A stretch of 64,000 bases of DNA, taken from positions 3,592,309 to 3,656,308 of the forward strand of contig NC_047065.1 in assembly GCF_902459465.1 (NCBI RefSeq), in the 5' to 3' direction. Position numbers and translations under genes: made by a program. The stretch comes from Asterias rubens (lineage: Eukaryota; Echinodermata; Asteroidea; Forcipulatida; Asteriidae). Position 1 is the stretch's first letter, and the number at the start of each line of letters is the position of its first letter. Below are positions 22,300-35,700 of this stretch, piece after piece. The notes under the pieces were generated by a model, which saw nothing but the letters and a program-made list of their open reading frames with translations, did no database searches and had not been told where the DNA came from.

Positions 22300-25200
22300 T
22301 CAAAGCTTTAATTTTTTTACAATAATCTTACCTCCTCTACGTTCAAGTTGTGGATTCATCTGAAAGACTTTATCGCTGAGCTTCTTGAGCGGGACAATAA
22401 GGAATGCCACACTGAATGTAACGACTACCGCTATTGGGTTGAGATACACGGAGTATCCGAAGAGCACTAGACTTATTATGAGAAATGTGATTGGGAAGGA
22501 CTTTGGCACCTGCGTATGGAAAATAAACAAAAAATAGCAATTAAAGGCACTGGGCACTATTGATAAATACTCAAAACGTTTAATAATAATAAATAATGAT
22601 AATAATTACAACATTTATAGAATGCGCTATAACCAGATTGACAAAAAAAGAAAACAGATTGGTTTTAAGTTAAGATTTAAAACCGTCCAATGAAGGAGCT
22701 TCTTGAATGTGGGTGGGTGGCTTGTTTAAGAGTGTTGGAGTTATGACTGAAAAGGCCCGATCGCCATATCGTGTCATGGTGCCGGGTCCCGGGGAAAGCT
22801 GGAAATGAGCGATTTTATGTTAGCATAAAAACTTATTCGGTAACGAGCAATGGAGAGCTTAAGTATTGTTACTATAAAACATCGTGAGAAACGGCTCGTT
22901 TCTGACGAAAAAGAGGTAATTTCTCATTTAAATAAGAAATTTCAAGGCCCAAGGCAAAGACTTCAGACCTGAAGCCTTCTATTAGGCATCTGAAAGCACA
23001 CAATTTGTGCAACAAGCCGTCGATTTCACAAAGAGTTAGGACTCGTCTTATCTCGAGTTAGGACGAGTAACTGACGTCCTAACTTAGGATTAATCTTAAG
23101 GTCTGCATGCTGCAGTGCAGGGTTGGGACTCGTCCTAAGTCCATAAGATTAGTCTTAAGTTAGGAAGAGTTTTGTGAAATCGGCGGAAGGGTGTTTTTTC
23201 TTTCATTATTCTATTGCAACTTCGATGACCAATACCGAGTCAACATTTTCAGAGAGTTGTTATTTTCTGCTTTTTTTTTATACACCAAGTGAGAATACTG
23301 GGCTGGTGTAAAGTTTCTGAAGGAGTTGGAATCGATGTACATACTTCATACGGCCGATGTATTTCTGGTACTTTCTTCTTCATTAGGAGAAGCACTAAGC
23401 ACGCAACGGCAACGGATATCCATGCAAATGAAGCCAGTTGAGACAGGATCCATGTCAAGCCGTCTATGTGAATCATAACCAAGGTGATTGGAATCTAGAC
23501 GAGAGAATTAAAACTGTCAATTAAATTTTTAAAAGGAAATTTACTAAAACTTTTTTTCTAATAGCCAATCATCTGATAAAACACCATGGTATCTGCTGCA
23601 AAACTTCTTTCAAAAGAATGTGTTAGTGTACGTTGTCGCTTAGTACCGTATATTATGCATGTGTTTTTTTTTCTCGGCTAGTGGTGCCGACAGGGGACAT
23701 ATTTTGGAGTGGGAGATTTTTTGATGATACAAACATAGAAGTTGGCACCGTAATAGAATGTCAGATCGAGAAAGATGTTCAGCTGTAGGGATATCGCAGA
23801 TTTTTTGTTATGCCCTTTTAAAATAAAACAAACAATTTTCAAATTTTGTCAAAATATCTGACAACTATTTATATTTTTGTCAAGGAAAAGGCTGCGATGC
23901 AACAGGACGGGGAGATGAAAGTTCAAGCATACATTTCATATTAAAGGCGCGAAACCAAGATGTAAAGCCTTATAATGATCTACAACTTAATACAAAAGCT
24001 CGTAATGTTGCAAACCTTTCCTTTGTATACTTCTTTAAATATATCGCTGACCACGCACTGCAAACAAATCTTATTTGGCGATTTTGACTAAAACTTCTCG
24101 AAGTAAAAAGATATCGAATTTGTTTTGTTATTGATTCTTACATATGTAAGGAAGCCAGCAATAGGTGTATGTCTTTTGACACTAAGCATGGACCAGATTT
24201 CCGGAGCACAGCGTAAACGAGACGCTACCATCAAAAGCCTGAAACGAGAAAAGTAAAGAACGGCTATCGGACAGTTGAGACAAAATTATTGCCGGTTGTA
24301 TTTTTATAATTGTTTAACCTATACGTAAAAGTTACAATTATTATGATGATATTTTCTGCACATTTTGTTTATGGTAATGAATCCAATAATACCTCGTAAT
24401 ATAAGTGAACTTAAAATCTATATACGTCCGAGGAAACCTGTTAACATGGAGGGTGCTTGCTACAACGTGAACCTACAAAACGGGATTAATAGTTCTATAC
24501 TCTTACACAACTTATTTAGTTGTTGCAACCCTAACAAAGATATTGACAACATTAGGGAGACCACCAACATAGGGCCAGAAAAGCTCAGTTGGTAGAGCGC
24601 CGGCAGGCACGTTAATCCGGAAGTCGTTGGTTCGAGTCCCACTCTAGTAAACTGTTCTATGTTCAACCCCAAAGACAATAACTTCGTACAAACATTAAAT
24701 TAATCAATAAATGAATAAATAGAGTATAAATTTGCAATTGTTACGAGACCACTTACTTCGTAATAAACATAATAAATAAAGAGAGAAATGAATCGCAAAA
24801 TGTCTAACCTTCCACTTCCCATGACGAGGCCATTGAATGAACTCAGTGTGGACACGGCGACCGTTACAGGCATCAGCCACGCCCATGTGTCACCTAGCAC
24901 ACGGTTTGCAAATATCTGAATGTTTAATCAAACAACCAATAAGTTACAACATTAGTAAATATATAAATACATACGAATGAAACGTCGTTAGTTAAGCAAA
25001 CAAAAGGCTTCAATTAACCCAGGTATATATAGATCTGCCGTCGATTTCACCAATATGATTAATCTGAGGACCTTTAATTTACCAGCTGCTTGCACAAATT
25101 AACTCCTGAGATGTGACAACTTTTCTTTGAGAGAGTAATAGTGAATTACTGCTTTGTCCATCGTTGAATTTTGACCAATGTTGAAATTCGGATATAAAGA

Positions 25201-28200
25201 GGTGATTTACCGTGGAAATTGATTGCTGGCTCATAACCTCCTCCGGCGTTAGAACAGCCAAAAAGCCAAAGTTGACGGCAACATAAATGATAGTTATCAG
25301 TGGAAGACTGATTAACATGGCCAACGGAACAGTTCTGAAATTAATAGGAAACAGATATCAATAATTAGCCTTTTTGAGACAAGAAGTGAACTAAACTGAT
25401 GTTGGTGACAAAATGGCGAAAGAGTATTTTGTAAGTTGGCCCCAACTCAAATAAGATTAATTGTCTTGTTTCAAACCTGTCAAGTATATACCGCAAGCCT
25501 CTTGTATCACTGTTATTTGGTAGCACGCTGAGAGAATGCTTATTAGTTTCCAACTTTTACATCGTGAGTTGTATAATGAGAGTTGTGTGTTTACCTTTAT
25601 GTTAATCACTTTGCTTTTAACAATGTACTTATGGAGGGCCCTAATGGAAACCAGGTTTTTTTTTACTGATTTGGCTCACCCTGGGTAAATAAAGGAAATA
25701 AATAAGTAAATAAATGAATAAATAAATAAACGGTGGTAAAAGTTGACCGCTTTAAAAATCAAGCTTCCTATACAAATTCAGGGCTAGTGGCTAACTGCCA
25801 AGCTATAAGGCTCCTGTTCTAGAAGGCATGTTTATAAAAACCGTATTTAATTGAAAGGCACCTGGAAATAGGATTTTTTTTCTTTTAAACATAAGAGTTT
25901 TATTAACAATAAAACAAATTTTTTGACTAATTGCTTGTCAAAATTAATTAAGTGTTTGGGGGGTTGACTCCGCCTACCCCTTTTGTGACGGAAAAAGAAG
26001 ACTTTGCCTCGATCAAACATAGACCCCCCTCGATGCGTAGATAAACACACGTGCAAAAGTACATGTAAAAGCTTTATTTTAAAAAAATACCACTTCCAGG
26101 TGACTTTGAAGTATTGCATTGACATGCATTACCACTGGCTCAGTTTGGAGCCATCACCTATTATATACAGCAAGCGGACAGTGTCTTGGTTTTCGTTAAC
26201 GTTTGATAAAGACATTGTCATTGGAAGTGTCTCCTAAATATTTAGACCTACCTATCAAGGTCCTTAATGTCTTCAGCTATGAATGCAATCACCATCCTGT
26301 GAAGATTAAAAAAAAACAAAAAAACTCAACATTAATTAGAAATGTTGAATCGTCATCAAGTATTTGCCTAATCAAATCATGTGTTGTGTGTTTTTTCTTG
26401 CAATTTCTCTGCATAGAGTTATTAAAGTGGCACAACACTGCAGCAGAGCTGCCAACATTTGCTTCTGCACGTAAATTTCAAACATTCATCTGGAATTACC
26501 AAAACGAACTTACACTAGTCCAGGATTTAAATTTTAACAACATTATTAACCTAACTCAACTTAACTTAATTGCGTTTTAAAGCACTTTAACACTGTTCCA
26601 AAGCGCTGTACAATCAAATATCACACAGACTGCAGAATAAAAAACATGAGCAGGAACAGCTCATTGACTTTAAAACCAAAACAACAACAACAACATCAAC
26701 AACAAAGCATTTACTGAATTACTGCGTTACTTACCAACCAATAAATAAATTAATAATATTGAAAAATGCCCTGGCCAGCTTGCTGAACTCAAAGTCTGCC
26801 CTGTAGCTGAGCGAATGGTGCCAAACGTCAGTCTTACCTATAAATTGTAAAACGTCAAGAAAGTGCAAGTTCTTATATACGTGTTGGAATTCGTATCCTA
26901 AGTTAGTTGGCTTATATTGAAGTCCTTTGCCAAATGCCAATGTGTTTTCTATATCTTCAAGAATAAAAACACTTCTTTAGCTCTCACAAAATACAATACA
27001 ATTTTGAATCTGAGAAGCGTTACCCGCGAAACATTTACCCATTTCTCTAATCCTAGTATGGCCTTTTGGGAAAAAAATGTTCCAAGGGAAGTTTTGTACC
27101 ATGACTATCTTTAGATATGAAGTTAAGTTTAGATCTGTGAAATTGATAGATTCAATCTACCAATGTTGATCATTTTTTAGATGCACACCCTTCAGTCGGG
27201 CTTAATACATTGTGTATATTATCTGATCGAAGTTAGACGTTTATCATAGTTGTAAGTTTTGAAGAACTTGCAAGTAAATATTATTTTAATGATGTTTAAT
27301 GTTGAATTCACGCGGACTGTTATACTTGTTCACCTTTTCACAGTTTAATTGGCTGTGAAACCTCCCTTTAAAAAGGATATCTATAGTTACACTCACACCA
27401 CTGGCTGTGGCCTTGGTGGTGCGGGGATTATAAAAACGTAAATTTTAGTACCGATTTGGCAATAGATTCTGTCCCCCAAAGTACAGAGACAGAACCTCCG
27501 GGGGCCAGATTTCCCCAAGGACATCGGCAGACACACCGAAGTGGTTATTTATATTTATAAAGCCAGAGGCTTAAGTACGGTGCTCGTGAGAGTTTGTTTG
27601 TTGATCGTAAACATCGCGGAAGTATGATGTTGTTACGAAAGTGACATAATTCGGTCACATTGCGGGGAGGTCACAAAAAAGTCTTTGGTTTACAATGGAT
27701 TTCTATAGTCCTGCCAAAACAAGGGATATCATATTTAAATAAAAAAAATATTGTGGGTCACTTGGGCATGAACTTATTTCCTGTCATAGCATGTACATTT
27801 TGAGGGCTTCTCTTATTCGAGTTTCGAGTACAAGTTCTCAAAGTTCGAGTTTACTTTTTCGAAAACTTCACCTCGAAACTTCAAACTTCAACATGAAACT
27901 CAGAAAAGGCAACATCAAAACTTGAAAAAGTCACTGCGAAAAGTAGTAAACTTCAACTTAAAACTCGAAAAAGTCAATTCGGAACTTGAAAAAGTCAACT
28001 CGAAAATCCAAAACTTCAACTTGAAACTCGGAAATTCCAACTCGAAACTCGAAACTTGAAAAAAAACTAACACTCATAAATTTATGTTAGTTTCTATGTT
28101 TTTCCAGGGCAATTCGTATCGATGCGTATAGCTTTCTGTATTGTGTAAAAAGGATAACTTCAGGGCGTATCGATGGCCGTACTCGAGGTCTGGAGTTTCT

Positions 28201-30081
28201 GTTTAGCAGAGAGTGAGTTCGAGTCCCGGTCGTGACACTTGTGTCCTTAAGCAAGACACGAACCACTATGTCCTTCGGATGGGACATAACATTTAGGTTC
28301 CGTGTGTTGTCCTATGCACGTGAACGAACCCGCGGTGCAGTTATCGCAAAAGGAAAGGGGGTTTGCCCCGGTGTTCCTGGTTTGATCGGTGATCGGCAGC
28401 AAATTGCGCCACATCACCTTGTATTGCCTTGTAAACCATTACTGTAAACCATTACATGGTGCGTTGTGAAGGAACAGGCACCATACTTCAGATAGCCCCT
28501 CATACTTAACAGGGGGGAAAGTCAAAGGAGTGCTTATAAAAGCTGAGTCTCATTAATCTTACCTTGGGATATGGTAATGATTGCCCCGACTATAATGAAC
28601 AGCAAACCGGCAACCTTGACAGCAGTAAAGACAACCTGCAGTCGCAGAGTCCATCGTACGCTCATGCAGTTCACATAGAAAATTCCCACTAATAAAGGAT
28701 ATATTATAACAAATCATATTAAGAAGGACATACAAAATAATATTGAGGGTAGCAAGGCGGTGGACTTGAGGTGAGGTTGGTGCCGAGGGATTCAATTTGC
28801 ATTAAACCTTTCTCTAACATCTAACATAGAGTTATTACACTCACGAGCAACTATAATGTTCATGCTTTGTGAGAACAAACAAACCTTGTAAAAACAACAA
28901 GCTTGTGAAAAATATGTGGCCTTACTCCGTCGAGTGATTCAGCCAGTTTTAATAAACATGCTAATTTGTCATTATGTAAACACAGTGTCTTTACTTTTGG
29001 TTTTAGCAACCGAAATTAGCTGTAGCGTTTTCTCTTTTAGGTTATCAGATAGGCCTTCAGTTTTCTCTAATTATGACTTCAATTAAGGGATATATTTCAC
29101 GTATGTTTTTCTTTCTTTCTAGAATAATCTTTATAATCAGTACATTTTCTGATTTGAAACAATGATATAAATAAAGAAATCAAAAAGAGGATCACTGAGC
29201 ATAAACTATACTATTTTAGGCATGATTGTGACCACTGCTCGTTTGGTCATTGTGGTCGGTTTATTAATAAGTGTGTCAACCTCCCCCTTTCAATGTCTTG
29301 AATGCACCTTGCCAAGGGTTGGGGTAAATATTGTTAAATCTTTTGGGCTCGATTTCACAAGTGCTAAGATTGACCACTATGTGACGATAAAATACTCACA
29401 AAGTGTAATTGTAGCGACGATTCGGATGAGAGCTTTCGGGGTTCCGAGTGAGCTGGTTGGATAAAACGGCGAGACCAGCAACGAAGCGAAGACTAAACCG
29501 GCCACGGCCGCCCCACCGGTCCGAGCGACTACCAGGGACATCCATACCTGGATGTAGGCCGCTCGGTCCCCGAGAGGTCGGTAGAAGAAAATCAGCTCAC
29601 CTCCGGACTCTTGGAGGACAGAAAATGTTTAAGAAGGAAACGTTCTCATCATAATGGTTGAGAAGTAACGTGAAGTTTCGGAATTTCTTGAACTTTAAAA
29701 TGATTCACTTTCATTTTAGACAACGATAGAGCATGGAGGTACTACCTTCATGAATATATAGCCGTGTCCCGTGTTATAGTGTCATTGATGAAACCATAAA
29801 GCAAATAAGGTAGTGGTATTAAAGAATGACCAATTTACATAAAAAACTCTTTCTTTTCTTGTTTCATTTTGAGAGTAGTAGCTGTTACAACGTATGTCTT
29901 TTTATGTGTTTTGTTATTATTTTTATACCTACATTATTAATATATAATGAATAGGGTAGATGGCCTTAGCTTTCGATCCAATCCGGACCTTCTTCAGTGG
30001 CATAAAACAAGTACAAACAAATACATATCCATTTATAGAAAAAGAGAGGGGGAAAGGGATTAGGGAATATATATATACATT

Positions 30082-30112
<31 letters not shown>

Positions 30113-30654
30113 CTGGTGATGGTCGGGGGTTTTCAAAGGAAATTTCATTGTACATCCCTTGATTACGTAAAAGGAAAGGCTGTGAAAAATACCTACTTTT
30201 ATCAACTTCGTCATTTCATTTAAACATTTACAAATCTTGTACCTTTGAATGCCGTGATCAAATCAGCATAGCATAGAGCTGCGATAGTGCACAAAGCACC
30301 ACATAAGACAATCAGCACCGACGAGGACCACACGGAGGTCGAGTTGGCAATGAAGACAGACGGTGACAGGAAGATGTTCGGACCGATGCTCGCCCCAACG
30401 ATCAGACAAACACAGTGAAAGAGTCCCGCGTGTCGCCGCATATACACCGCATCCTTCGGCGGTGGTGGAGCAAGGGAGCCTCGCTTGGCTGACGCCTGGC
30501 ACGGGGAGCACTTCTCCACGTCGTGAAGCCGGCCGGCAGCATCCGCCACCAGACAGTTGAGGTCGTTGGTGCTGGTCCCAATGTTATTTCGTTTAGACCG
30601 TCGCAGACTTGAGCCGCGCGGCTGAAACGAAGTCATCCTTATTTTATCCGGCAT
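22300..30654 (-). CDS. SLC7 (light-chain-like) amino-acid transporter, 527 aa, 10 exons
   Basis: Twelve-TM APC-superfamily amino-acid transporter of the SLC7 type, expected at the plasma membrane. Exons in transcript order: 30654-30243, 29609-29400, 28688-28563, 26837-26735, 26296-26252, 25334-25211, 24915-24809, 24238-24142, 23494-23345, 22509-22300. Their 1584 nt join without frame breaks. After a cytoplasmic N-terminus of about 75 residues, TM1 has GASIGPNIFLSP (87-98), then CGALCTIAALCYADL and ESGGEL, as in LAT/xCT proteins. Other landmarks are VFASLLVSPFYP (TM3-4 loop), RTVPLAMLISLPL, and STLSSFNGLVMGSGR (family: FGSxNGxxFtxxR). The family's GSGIF is GPNIF here, and the Cys that bonds CD98/rBAT is Ser (YPTSS, about residue 190). 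Substrate cannot be told from sequence; SLC7 light chain or a divergent invertebrate branch is most likely. It is convergent with VPS35 and divergent from the CUB-LDLa gene. Confidence 0.9.
22543..23305. mobile_element. MITE 'GGACACTATTGGTAATT' (copy 2) broken by two other repeats
   Basis: The left end aaaggcactgggcactattgataaatactcaaaa at 22543 and the body from 22826 (aaaacttattcggtaacgagcaatggagagct) belong to one element. The segment between (about 22582-22820, containing gaatgcgctataaccag and gaaaaggcccgatcgcc) is a separate insertion, and 23011-23188 is another. The element lies in the last intron of the transporter gene. Confidence 0.75.
23011..23188. mobile_element. Foldback MITE 'GTCGATTTCACAAAGAGTTA' nested in copy 2
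   Basis: The left end ccgtcgatttcacaaagagttaggactcgtc and the right end agttaggaagagttttgtgaaatcggcgg are inverted. The host MITE reads gtgcaacaag before it and ggtgttttttctttcatt after it, as in intact copies (acaagggtgttttttctttc), which shows insertion into that older element. Confidence 0.8.
24583..24650 (+). repeat. tRNA-Asn-like SINE head
   Basis: The sequence gctcagttggtagagcgccggcaggcacgttaatccgg ... ggttcgagtccc has A- and B-box-like elements and a GTT triplet in the anticodon position. Stems are imperfect and the 5' acceptor strand is missing, so it is read as a SINE head or pseudogene. It lies in an intron of the transporter gene. Confidence 0.5.
27818..28072. repeat. Degenerate 'AACTCGAAACTTGAAAAAGTC' repeat tract
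   Basis: Many imperfect copies of CTCGAAA, ACTTCAA and AAAAAGTCAACTCG follow one another with irregular spacing. No open frame is conserved. Located in an intron of the transporter gene. Confidence 0.7.
28170..28450 (+). mobile_element. tRNA-derived SINE (partial)
   Basis: A degenerate tRNA-like head with a B-box (gagttcgagtcccggtcgtgacac) leads into a body shared with the copy at 54415-54850: cttgtgtccttaagcaagacac, gtccttcggatgggac, ttgccccggtgttcctggtt. The 3' end is truncated relative to that copy. Confidence 0.75.
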
Positions 30655-32793
30655 TCTTCGTCGAGTGACAATGTAACCTCCTCAATTAAACAACAAATAC
30701 TCTAATTCCTCTGACTAATTAGTCAACAATCTTCTCAGAATAAGCCGACAATCGTCATTTCGATAAAATTAAAACACTTTTTAGTCCGACTCTATACCCA
30801 AGCATCCAAGTGACTTTATTTCCTGCCGCACTTCTTGCCAAACTTTGATGCTTTGATTCAATTTTGAGTCTTAAATTCCAGAGACCCGCGACCGAGGTGA
30901 CCATATGACGGAGATTACAACGCTACCATGGCGACAGAACAGGTGGTTTTCAACTAATTATTGTCCCGGTTCAATAACCCGACAGGGGTCGCTCCGCCGC
31001 TAAAATCTCAAGTTGCTTATGCCTATGCCTATGTCTAACCATACCCTCTAACCGGTTAACCAATACAGAAAGGACCATAGAATCCTTTCTCAATGCTCTA
31101 TAGTGACGGTGAGGTCATTACCCCCACTCAACGTTGCCCCCCAAAAAGAGTCATTCGCGAAATAATCAAACGATTTAAGTTGATGAGGTAAAAGGACATG
31201 GATAACTGTGAATAGTAGCTATAGTTGAAATAATATATTTATAACAATAAAAGCCCCCCCCCCCCATAACAAAATAATCAGCTGTAGGTTGCGTGAAACC
31301 GTGAATTAAAACAAGAGACGTTTAATGACCCATTGGCCCATCAGGGGTTCAACAGTTATTGTTTTACATAATACATGTCCTGTTGTAGTACACATAATTT
31401 AACACATTTTATTGAATATTTTGTAGATAATTAGAAATTGAGGTCGCTAAAATTGTCATGACAAGCGATGGCCCCGTTGCCAAATATAGCTCAAGTTTCT
31501 CTATTGACATATTTATTTCCATCCTCCGTACTCTGACTTTGTGCCATTTTCCAACCGATTGTAACATCAAAAGCAGTTTTCCTTTATCTGCCCATAAATT
31601 TGGTCACAAACGTGATGTTATAAACCAAAGGGCATGCAGTGTAACTGTTACTGAGAAACAATTCAACAATTTCTGCACATTTGTTTAATTTACAATTTTA
31701 TGAAACTTTTTAAAAGATGCAAATTTGCATCGTGGATAAAGAATACTGATTGGGTTTACCATTGACACCCGTAGGCTAGGCCTACCGTGTGTTAGCACTG
31801 TACAGTACCTTGCCTGTGAGTTTGTTCACAGATCTCGGGAAAGTATTGAGTACATGTCAGTGCTAAATCGGTGTATGTATGGGTAAAACAAAATAGTAAA
31901 CTTGGTCTAAGAAAAGCCTCCGATCGTCCTTGTATGTATTATGCTCTTTACAGCAATGCGGTCCCTGTGTTTATTCAAATATTTGCATTTGAACTACACT
32001 TCAGTATGACATACTTCACCACGGTTTACCCAGTTGACATGCCAACCTAATAGGCCTATGAAGAATGAATTAAAAAAGAAAACCGTTAACCAAAAGTTCA
32101 AGCACTTGAAAACAAAATATCATTAAAGACGATATGAAATGCAGCAATAAGTTCTCAACCGCAAAGTGAATACTTCCAGGCAATGCCTCCCAAAACCCAT
32201 AATGGCTTAGTTTGTAACATAACTTTGTGTTATGTGTAAGTAATGTCTTTGTCACGTTCTATTATACTTGTGTAGACGAAGACATTAAATCCAATGTTTT
32301 GTAACATGTGCTCAGGTGTATAGGATAATGCTTTGTTTGCATTTGTGGATATCTATACTTTGCAAGGGGCTGAGGGGTTAAACAGCATTACTATATATAA
32401 AAAAAATATTTGTACATAATGGTACACGTGTACAAAATGTACGTCGAATTATCTCGGCGATAATTCAAAGTTTGCAATTCATGCACTACATTCAACAGCA
32501 GAGTTATACTAGCTTCGCACTTCGGTTATGTTGTTTAATGCTTCGCGGAGAGACTAGCTTCATTGTTGACACAGTTTTGACAAAATCACTCCGCGCCATG
32601 TCTTTGTTGAGCACAAAGCCTCATACACAGGAGGACGAGTACACAGTTTCTACATCATTCATTGTCAATGGAGTTGGAATGACGAGGTTGTTTGACGAAT
32701 GTTTTTGAGCCCGCTGATCTAAAATTTCAAAACAAATCTTCATAAGTAAGCTTCCTCCGCTCAGGACTTACATGAATTCATCCAATTTTGATT
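30655..32793. promoter_or_regulatory. Divergent intergenic region between the transporter and CUB-LDLa genes
   Basis: About 2.1 kb separates the two start codons, which point away from each other, so promoters for both genes should lie here (inference). No TATA box or defined element could be assigned with confidence. The stretch 31752-31892 is a palindromic repeat. Confidence 0.4.
31752..31892. mobile_element. Palindromic element, 'AGTACTTTCCCGAGCTC' family
   Basis: The left arm gtgttagcactgtacagtaccttgcc and the right arm gggaaagtattgagtacatgtcagtgctaaatcggtgtatgtatgggtaaa are inverted copies around a short loop. Confidence 0.75.
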
Positions 32794-35700
32794 ATGGCAT
32801 CAGCTTATGGTTTTCAAGTATGGATGGTAATCTGCATCGTGTGGTCTATCATATTAGTGTTGACTGAACACACCCTGGCTTGTCGTCAAAGGGAACCACG
32901 GAGCGATCTAAGCGGAAGAATTTCACTCATTGAAGGTATTAAAAAGGTTTTTTTTTTAAGGGAAGGTACACGTTTGGTAATTACTCAAAACAAATTTAAC
33001 TTAAAAACTGACTTGGTAACGAGCATTGGAGAGCTGTTAATAGTATAAAACCTTCTGAGAAACGGCTCCCTCTGAAGTAGCATAAATTTTGAAATAGAGG
33101 TAATTTCTCACTAAAATAATAAAAGACTAATTCTAGCTAGAAGTCTTTTATTCCTATTTGAAAGCACACAAATTCGTCCAACAAGGGTGTTTTTTCTTTC
33201 ATAATTTTCTCCCAACTCCGATGACCAATTGAGCTAAAATTTTCACAGGTTTGTTATTTTATGCATATGTTGAGATACACTTAGTGAGAACACTGGTCTT
33301 TGACAATTACCAATAGTGTACCTTCCCTTTAATAGATGGAAATTTGCATCAACTATAACGAATATTATTTTCGGTTTAACCCATATACACCGATGTGTAC
33401 TAGTGCCGTATACTCAGTACTTTCCCTAGCTCGGTGAGAGGCAGACTACTCGGGTGGGAACCCACGACCTTTGCAAAATTAATATTGTAATAGATGTTAA
33501 ATTAGCTACGGGTTTAAATACTATTTTACAGAAGGCAAAGTTCGTGGGTTCGAATCCCACCTGTGTAAAACACCGGGGGATTTGCCTAAATTGCAGGACT
33601 CGGGAAAGTACTGAGTACGCATGGTGCTGTAACACATGTCGGTGTACTGTAGGCCTATGGGTAAAATGTTCATAATTTTGCAGGGAATGGTTCGAGTTAT
33701 AAAGGTATTATAACCAAGCGTTTTTTTTTTCAAGTTGTGCAATTTTCTTGAGTTTGTCTTTTTCTTAGCATATAGGCCTACACTTTTTTTAATTATTATT
33801 TTGTTATTATTGTAAACCAAATAGATTTGTTCCTATAGTTTTTGGTTTGATAAAGTAAATCAACAAACCGAAATAAAGTTTCATGACCCAGTGTTTTTTG
33901 TCAAGTTGTTTTTATTTTGTAAAAAGACTTTCTATTTGAACGAATTTTGACGATGCCATCACACAACGAAAACAATACACCAACATTTGAATATGCCATC
34001 TTCCAAAACCATTATGAAAATTATGAAAACAAATTGGGTCTGCAAGCTCATCTTTATTCTTCGAATACAATCATTTCTTTCACGGCATATCCCTACAGAA
34101 ATGTTGATTTTGCCATCCGACGGCTCTTGCCTGACCACGGAGAGCGGCACGGACCAGTACGGGAAGATCCTCGCGTCGCATGACGACAGCAAATCACGTG
34201 ACATCTTCAACGTCACTATTTTGTGTGTATACGTCATCAGCGCGAAACCGCCATTCCAAAGGGTAATGCTCGACTTCAGATGGTTCGACGTGTCCCGGAG
34301 GTAAGGCTGTGTCACCGAATTAGCGGCTACAGCTAAACGGCTACGGCTAGATTTCCGCGTCATCAGGCGTTAAAGTATATATGACATCCTTAGCAACACA
34401 CTTAGCAACAGCCGTAGCCGCTATAGATGTAGCCGCTCATTCGAATACGGTCCAAGGCTACTTTTACATTTCTCTCTTATACGAAATAATCGATTTTTTA
34501 GATTAGCGTCTGCTCTTTTCTGGTCTCACCATGTTGCATTATTGAACATTGATTTAAAAACAGGGGAAAGGATTGTTTTACAGACGTTCAGGAATTGGAG
34601 GGAGATATTTCTAATAGGCCTACTAATAGGGAGGTTTAGCTGCACGAATCTACCTGGCGTTAACGCGAGCATTTTACACCACGAAAACCCTTTGTTTAAT
34701 AAGGTGTGTAATAAAATAATACCGTTTACTTGCCCCGCCTTCAGGAAAACCTATTTTTTGTACATATTGTGATTGGTATCCTGCTTATTTCTGCTTTAGG
34801 AGAAAAATGTTCATCAACATTTTCTGCTTAGAACATCTGTATATGAAATTTGGTCCACGTCTTTTCAACACAGGTACATCGCGGACCCATTATGTGAGCA
34901 CTCTCACGTGACATTCTACGATGGTCCAGACCCGATGACGTCATCACTGCTACTGAACGCAACGTGCGGCAGCCAGCGACCGCAGTTGTTAACGTCCAGC
35001 CAATCATCGCTCAGTATGGTAATTTATGCAAGCGGTAACCTGAGTGTGGTGGACTTCATGGCAGTCTACAGTTCGTTCAGTGACGGTAAGGATACTATCA
35101 AAATGACGTCATCATTAGGGTCTTTGGACCAGCAGAAATCTCGCAGAATTAGGGAAAACCCCAAAACAACGATACCACATAAATAAGTTTTAACCCCGCA
35201 TCAACACACCACAGTCTTTGTATCAGTCTTTGTATTATAAGTTGATAGTGTGAGTAGGGGCTCGGTGTGTGGCCGGAGATTTTGGTGCGGCGAACTTTGG
35301 GCGAAATGTGGACACACCTTTTCTGATAGTGATAGCGCCCTCTTTTGAATTATCCTCCTTAACCCCCCCTTTCCCTTAATGGGGACAGAATCTCAGACAA
35401 AGGGGATAGATTGGAACACCAGGAAAAGGCTAAACAGAGAAACTGTGTAAAGGTTTGATGATAGTTTAGTATAATGTGCATAATGTACTCTCTTAGGGCC
35501 TTGTCACACAGGCAATTTGGAGGCAACAACTCCATGTGACAGGACTACTTAGGTAGCACATTGTCTTACGATTCACATGAAAACAGGTGAACAATGAAAT
35601 TTGAAACTTTTCCTTTGCCTGGAATTGATTGCCTGTTAATTGTCAAGGCCCAATTCCAAAGAGCTGCTTCAGCACAAAACGTAGCTAGCTAAGCACACAA

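Noticed and set aside
30363..30560. Plus-strand open frame opposite the transporter's first exon
   Set aside because: Antisense shadow of a well-supported exon encoding TM1-TM2 of the transporter.
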